Assembly: GCA_913044255.1 (NCBI GenBank)
Contig: CAJWOI010000129.1
Span: forward strand, 1 to 7,473
DNA from: an uncultured Alphaproteobacteria bacterium
GTDB lineage: Bacteria; Pseudomonadota; Alphaproteobacteria; UBA7887
Direction of reading: 5' to 3'
DNA length: 7,473 nt
Shown here: one piece after another, positions 6,616 to 7,473 of the stretch
How positions within the stretch are numbered: the first letter of the stretch is position 1
Layout of the letters: every line of letters begins with the position of its first letter
Translations under genes and position numbers: made by a program
Notes under the pieces: generated by a model
Database searches by the model: none
Seen by the model: the letters and a program-made list of their open reading frames with translations, nothing else
What the model was told of the DNA's origin: nothing

Positions 6616-7449
6616 TTAGGGAAGGTGCTCGGAAAGTGTGCAATCGAACAATATGTCGTTTCCTAGACGAAAGCGGCGAGAATTTGGACGAAATGCCTTG
6701 TTAGCTTTCGTAGCTGCACGCAATCGAAGGCCTGGTTGGCCGTCGCCAAAAAGCACGGGTGCAATAGTGATTTGGAGGCGGTCTACGGTGCCTGCTCTAA
6801 CAAAGCGCGAAACAGTATCTCCGCCACCTTCGATAAAAAGACGTTTTAGGCCGAGAGTGCACAACGCGTCTATACACGCGCTTGCGGGTAGGTCCTGTGT
6901 TTTGGAGGGCACTACCACGATTTCTACATGATTGGCCATGCGACTGTGCTTGTTTTTGGCACTTGAAGCGCAAAGTACCAAGGTGCGTGCTGATGGATCC
7001 CTGAATAAGGTGTGGTGTGACGGAAGCCGGCGCCTGGGATCTATAACCACTCGGACAGGGTTGTCCCCCGGAACATGTCGTGTTGTAAGTTGTGGATCAT
7101 CGTGATGTACGGTGTTCGCACCAACGATAACTGCGTCGAACAAAGCGCGCATGCGATGAAGGTGAATAATATTTTCTGCCCCTGTGACGTAGTGAGAGTC
7201 TCCACTAGCGGTTGCGATGAAACCGTCCAAACTTTGGCCAAGGTGAGCGACCACAAGTTTAGAACTTTTCGGTCCAGCAACTAGCGGCGAATAGAGGTCA
7301 AGTAATTGGACCGCATCGTCGGATAAAGGATGTGAACAGTGCCAAACGCCTAGGGCATCAATTTTGATCATACTTAAAGTGTTGCTAAGAAGCTTACCGC
7401 AAACTGACGACCACGCGACATCAGTGTCAATTATCGGATCAGCGTTCAT
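6616..7449 (-). CDS. Stand-alone RibD C-terminal (DHFR-like) pyrimidine reductase
   Basis: A 277-residue protein with a RibD C-terminal reductase domain at about residues 62-272. Visible signatures are VAHLGQSLDGFIATASGDSH (67-86), HRMRALFDAVIVGANTVHHD (98-117) with DDPQLTTR (117-124), the NADPH-binding region LKRLFIEGGGDTVSRFV (201-217) and a C-terminal GNDILFDC (263-270). The fold reduces the ribosyl side chain of 5-amino-6-ribosylamino-pyrimidine phosphates with NADPH in riboflavin synthesis. The zinc-dependent deaminase half of bifunctional RibD is absent; residues 1-61 (AWSSVCGKLLS at 12-22) show no deaminase motifs. It could therefore act on the 2,5-diamino product of GTP cyclohydrolase II, as fungal and archaeal single-domain enzymes do, or on another pyrimidine (inference). 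The ATG at 7449 has a weak ribosome site and overlaps possible stop codons of an upstream gene. The frame stays open to the right edge, so a slightly longer N-terminus is not excluded. Confidence 0.9.
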   Translation of the reverse strand: MNADPIIDTDVAWSSVCGKLLSNTLSMIKIDALGVWHCSHPLSDDAVQLLDLYSPLVAGPKSSKLVVAHLGQSLDGFIATASGDSHYVTGAENIIHLHRMRALFDAVIVGANTVHHDDPQLTTRHVPGDNPVRVVIDPRRRLPSHHTLFRDPSARTLVLCASSAKNKHSRMANHVEIVVVPSKTQDLPASACIDALCTLGLKRLFIEGGGDTVSRFVRAGTVDRLQITIAPVLFGDGQPGLRLRAATKANKAFRPNSRRFRLGNDILFDCTLSEHLP

Positions 7450-7473
7450 CTTGTAGGTCGGTAAGCGGGAACC
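7446..7473 (-). other. Possible 3' end of an upstream minus-strand gene
   Basis: Only 24 bases precede the RibD-like ATG. One minus-strand frame reads VPAYRPTR and stops at a TGA (7446-7448) that forms an ATGA overlap with the RibD-like start, as in the other operons here. Another frame reads FPLTDLQDER and stops a few bases further on. Either could be the tail of a co-transcribed gene; the stretch is too short to name it. Confidence 0.3.

Overview
The window reads as a compact, almost gap-free stretch of a Gram-negative bacterial chromosome, most likely a proteobacterium. The grounds are the YceI-type periplasmic protein with a signal peptide, the multi-pass membrane phosphotransferase and sulfatase-fold proteins, and the family resemblance of all eight visible genes. 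Base composition is moderate and similar throughout, and I see no mobile element, tRNA, rRNA or CRISPR array. The species cannot be fixed from the sequence.

Layout. A leftward operon runs from about 3040 to beyond the left edge: a CDP-alcohol phosphatidyltransferase (2255-3040), a YceI-like secreted protein overlapping it by 4 bases (1647-2258), and a membrane-anchored alkaline phosphatase/sulfatase-superfamily protein (1613 to the edge, C-terminus cut off). A 110-base divergent intergenic region (3041-3150) separates it from a rightward operon: an atypical MDR-fold dehydrogenase (3151-4176), a PTPS/QueD-fold protein (4180-4593), a GT4-type glycosyltransferase (4667-5728) and a SAM-dependent methyltransferase (5725-6591, ATGA overlap). 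Facing it from the right is a stand-alone RibD C-terminal-type reductase (6616-7449, minus strand), which probably continues an operon that starts outside the window.

How the genes may work together (inference). A RibD-type reductase and a PTPS-fold protein point to a GTP-derived pyrimidine or pteridine precursor. A dehydrogenase, glycosyltransferase and methyltransferase would then tailor it. The leftward arm adds enzymes typical of phospholipid head-group chemistry plus a lipid-binding periplasmic protein, so the product could be membrane-linked or exported. The PTPS-fold protein has lost the canonical catalytic Cys, the Asp-His pair and one of three zinc-ligand histidines, so it should not be annotated as an ordinary 6-pyruvoyl/6-carboxy-tetrahydropterin synthase. 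I know of no described product for this gene set and regard it as the candidate undescribed system in the window.
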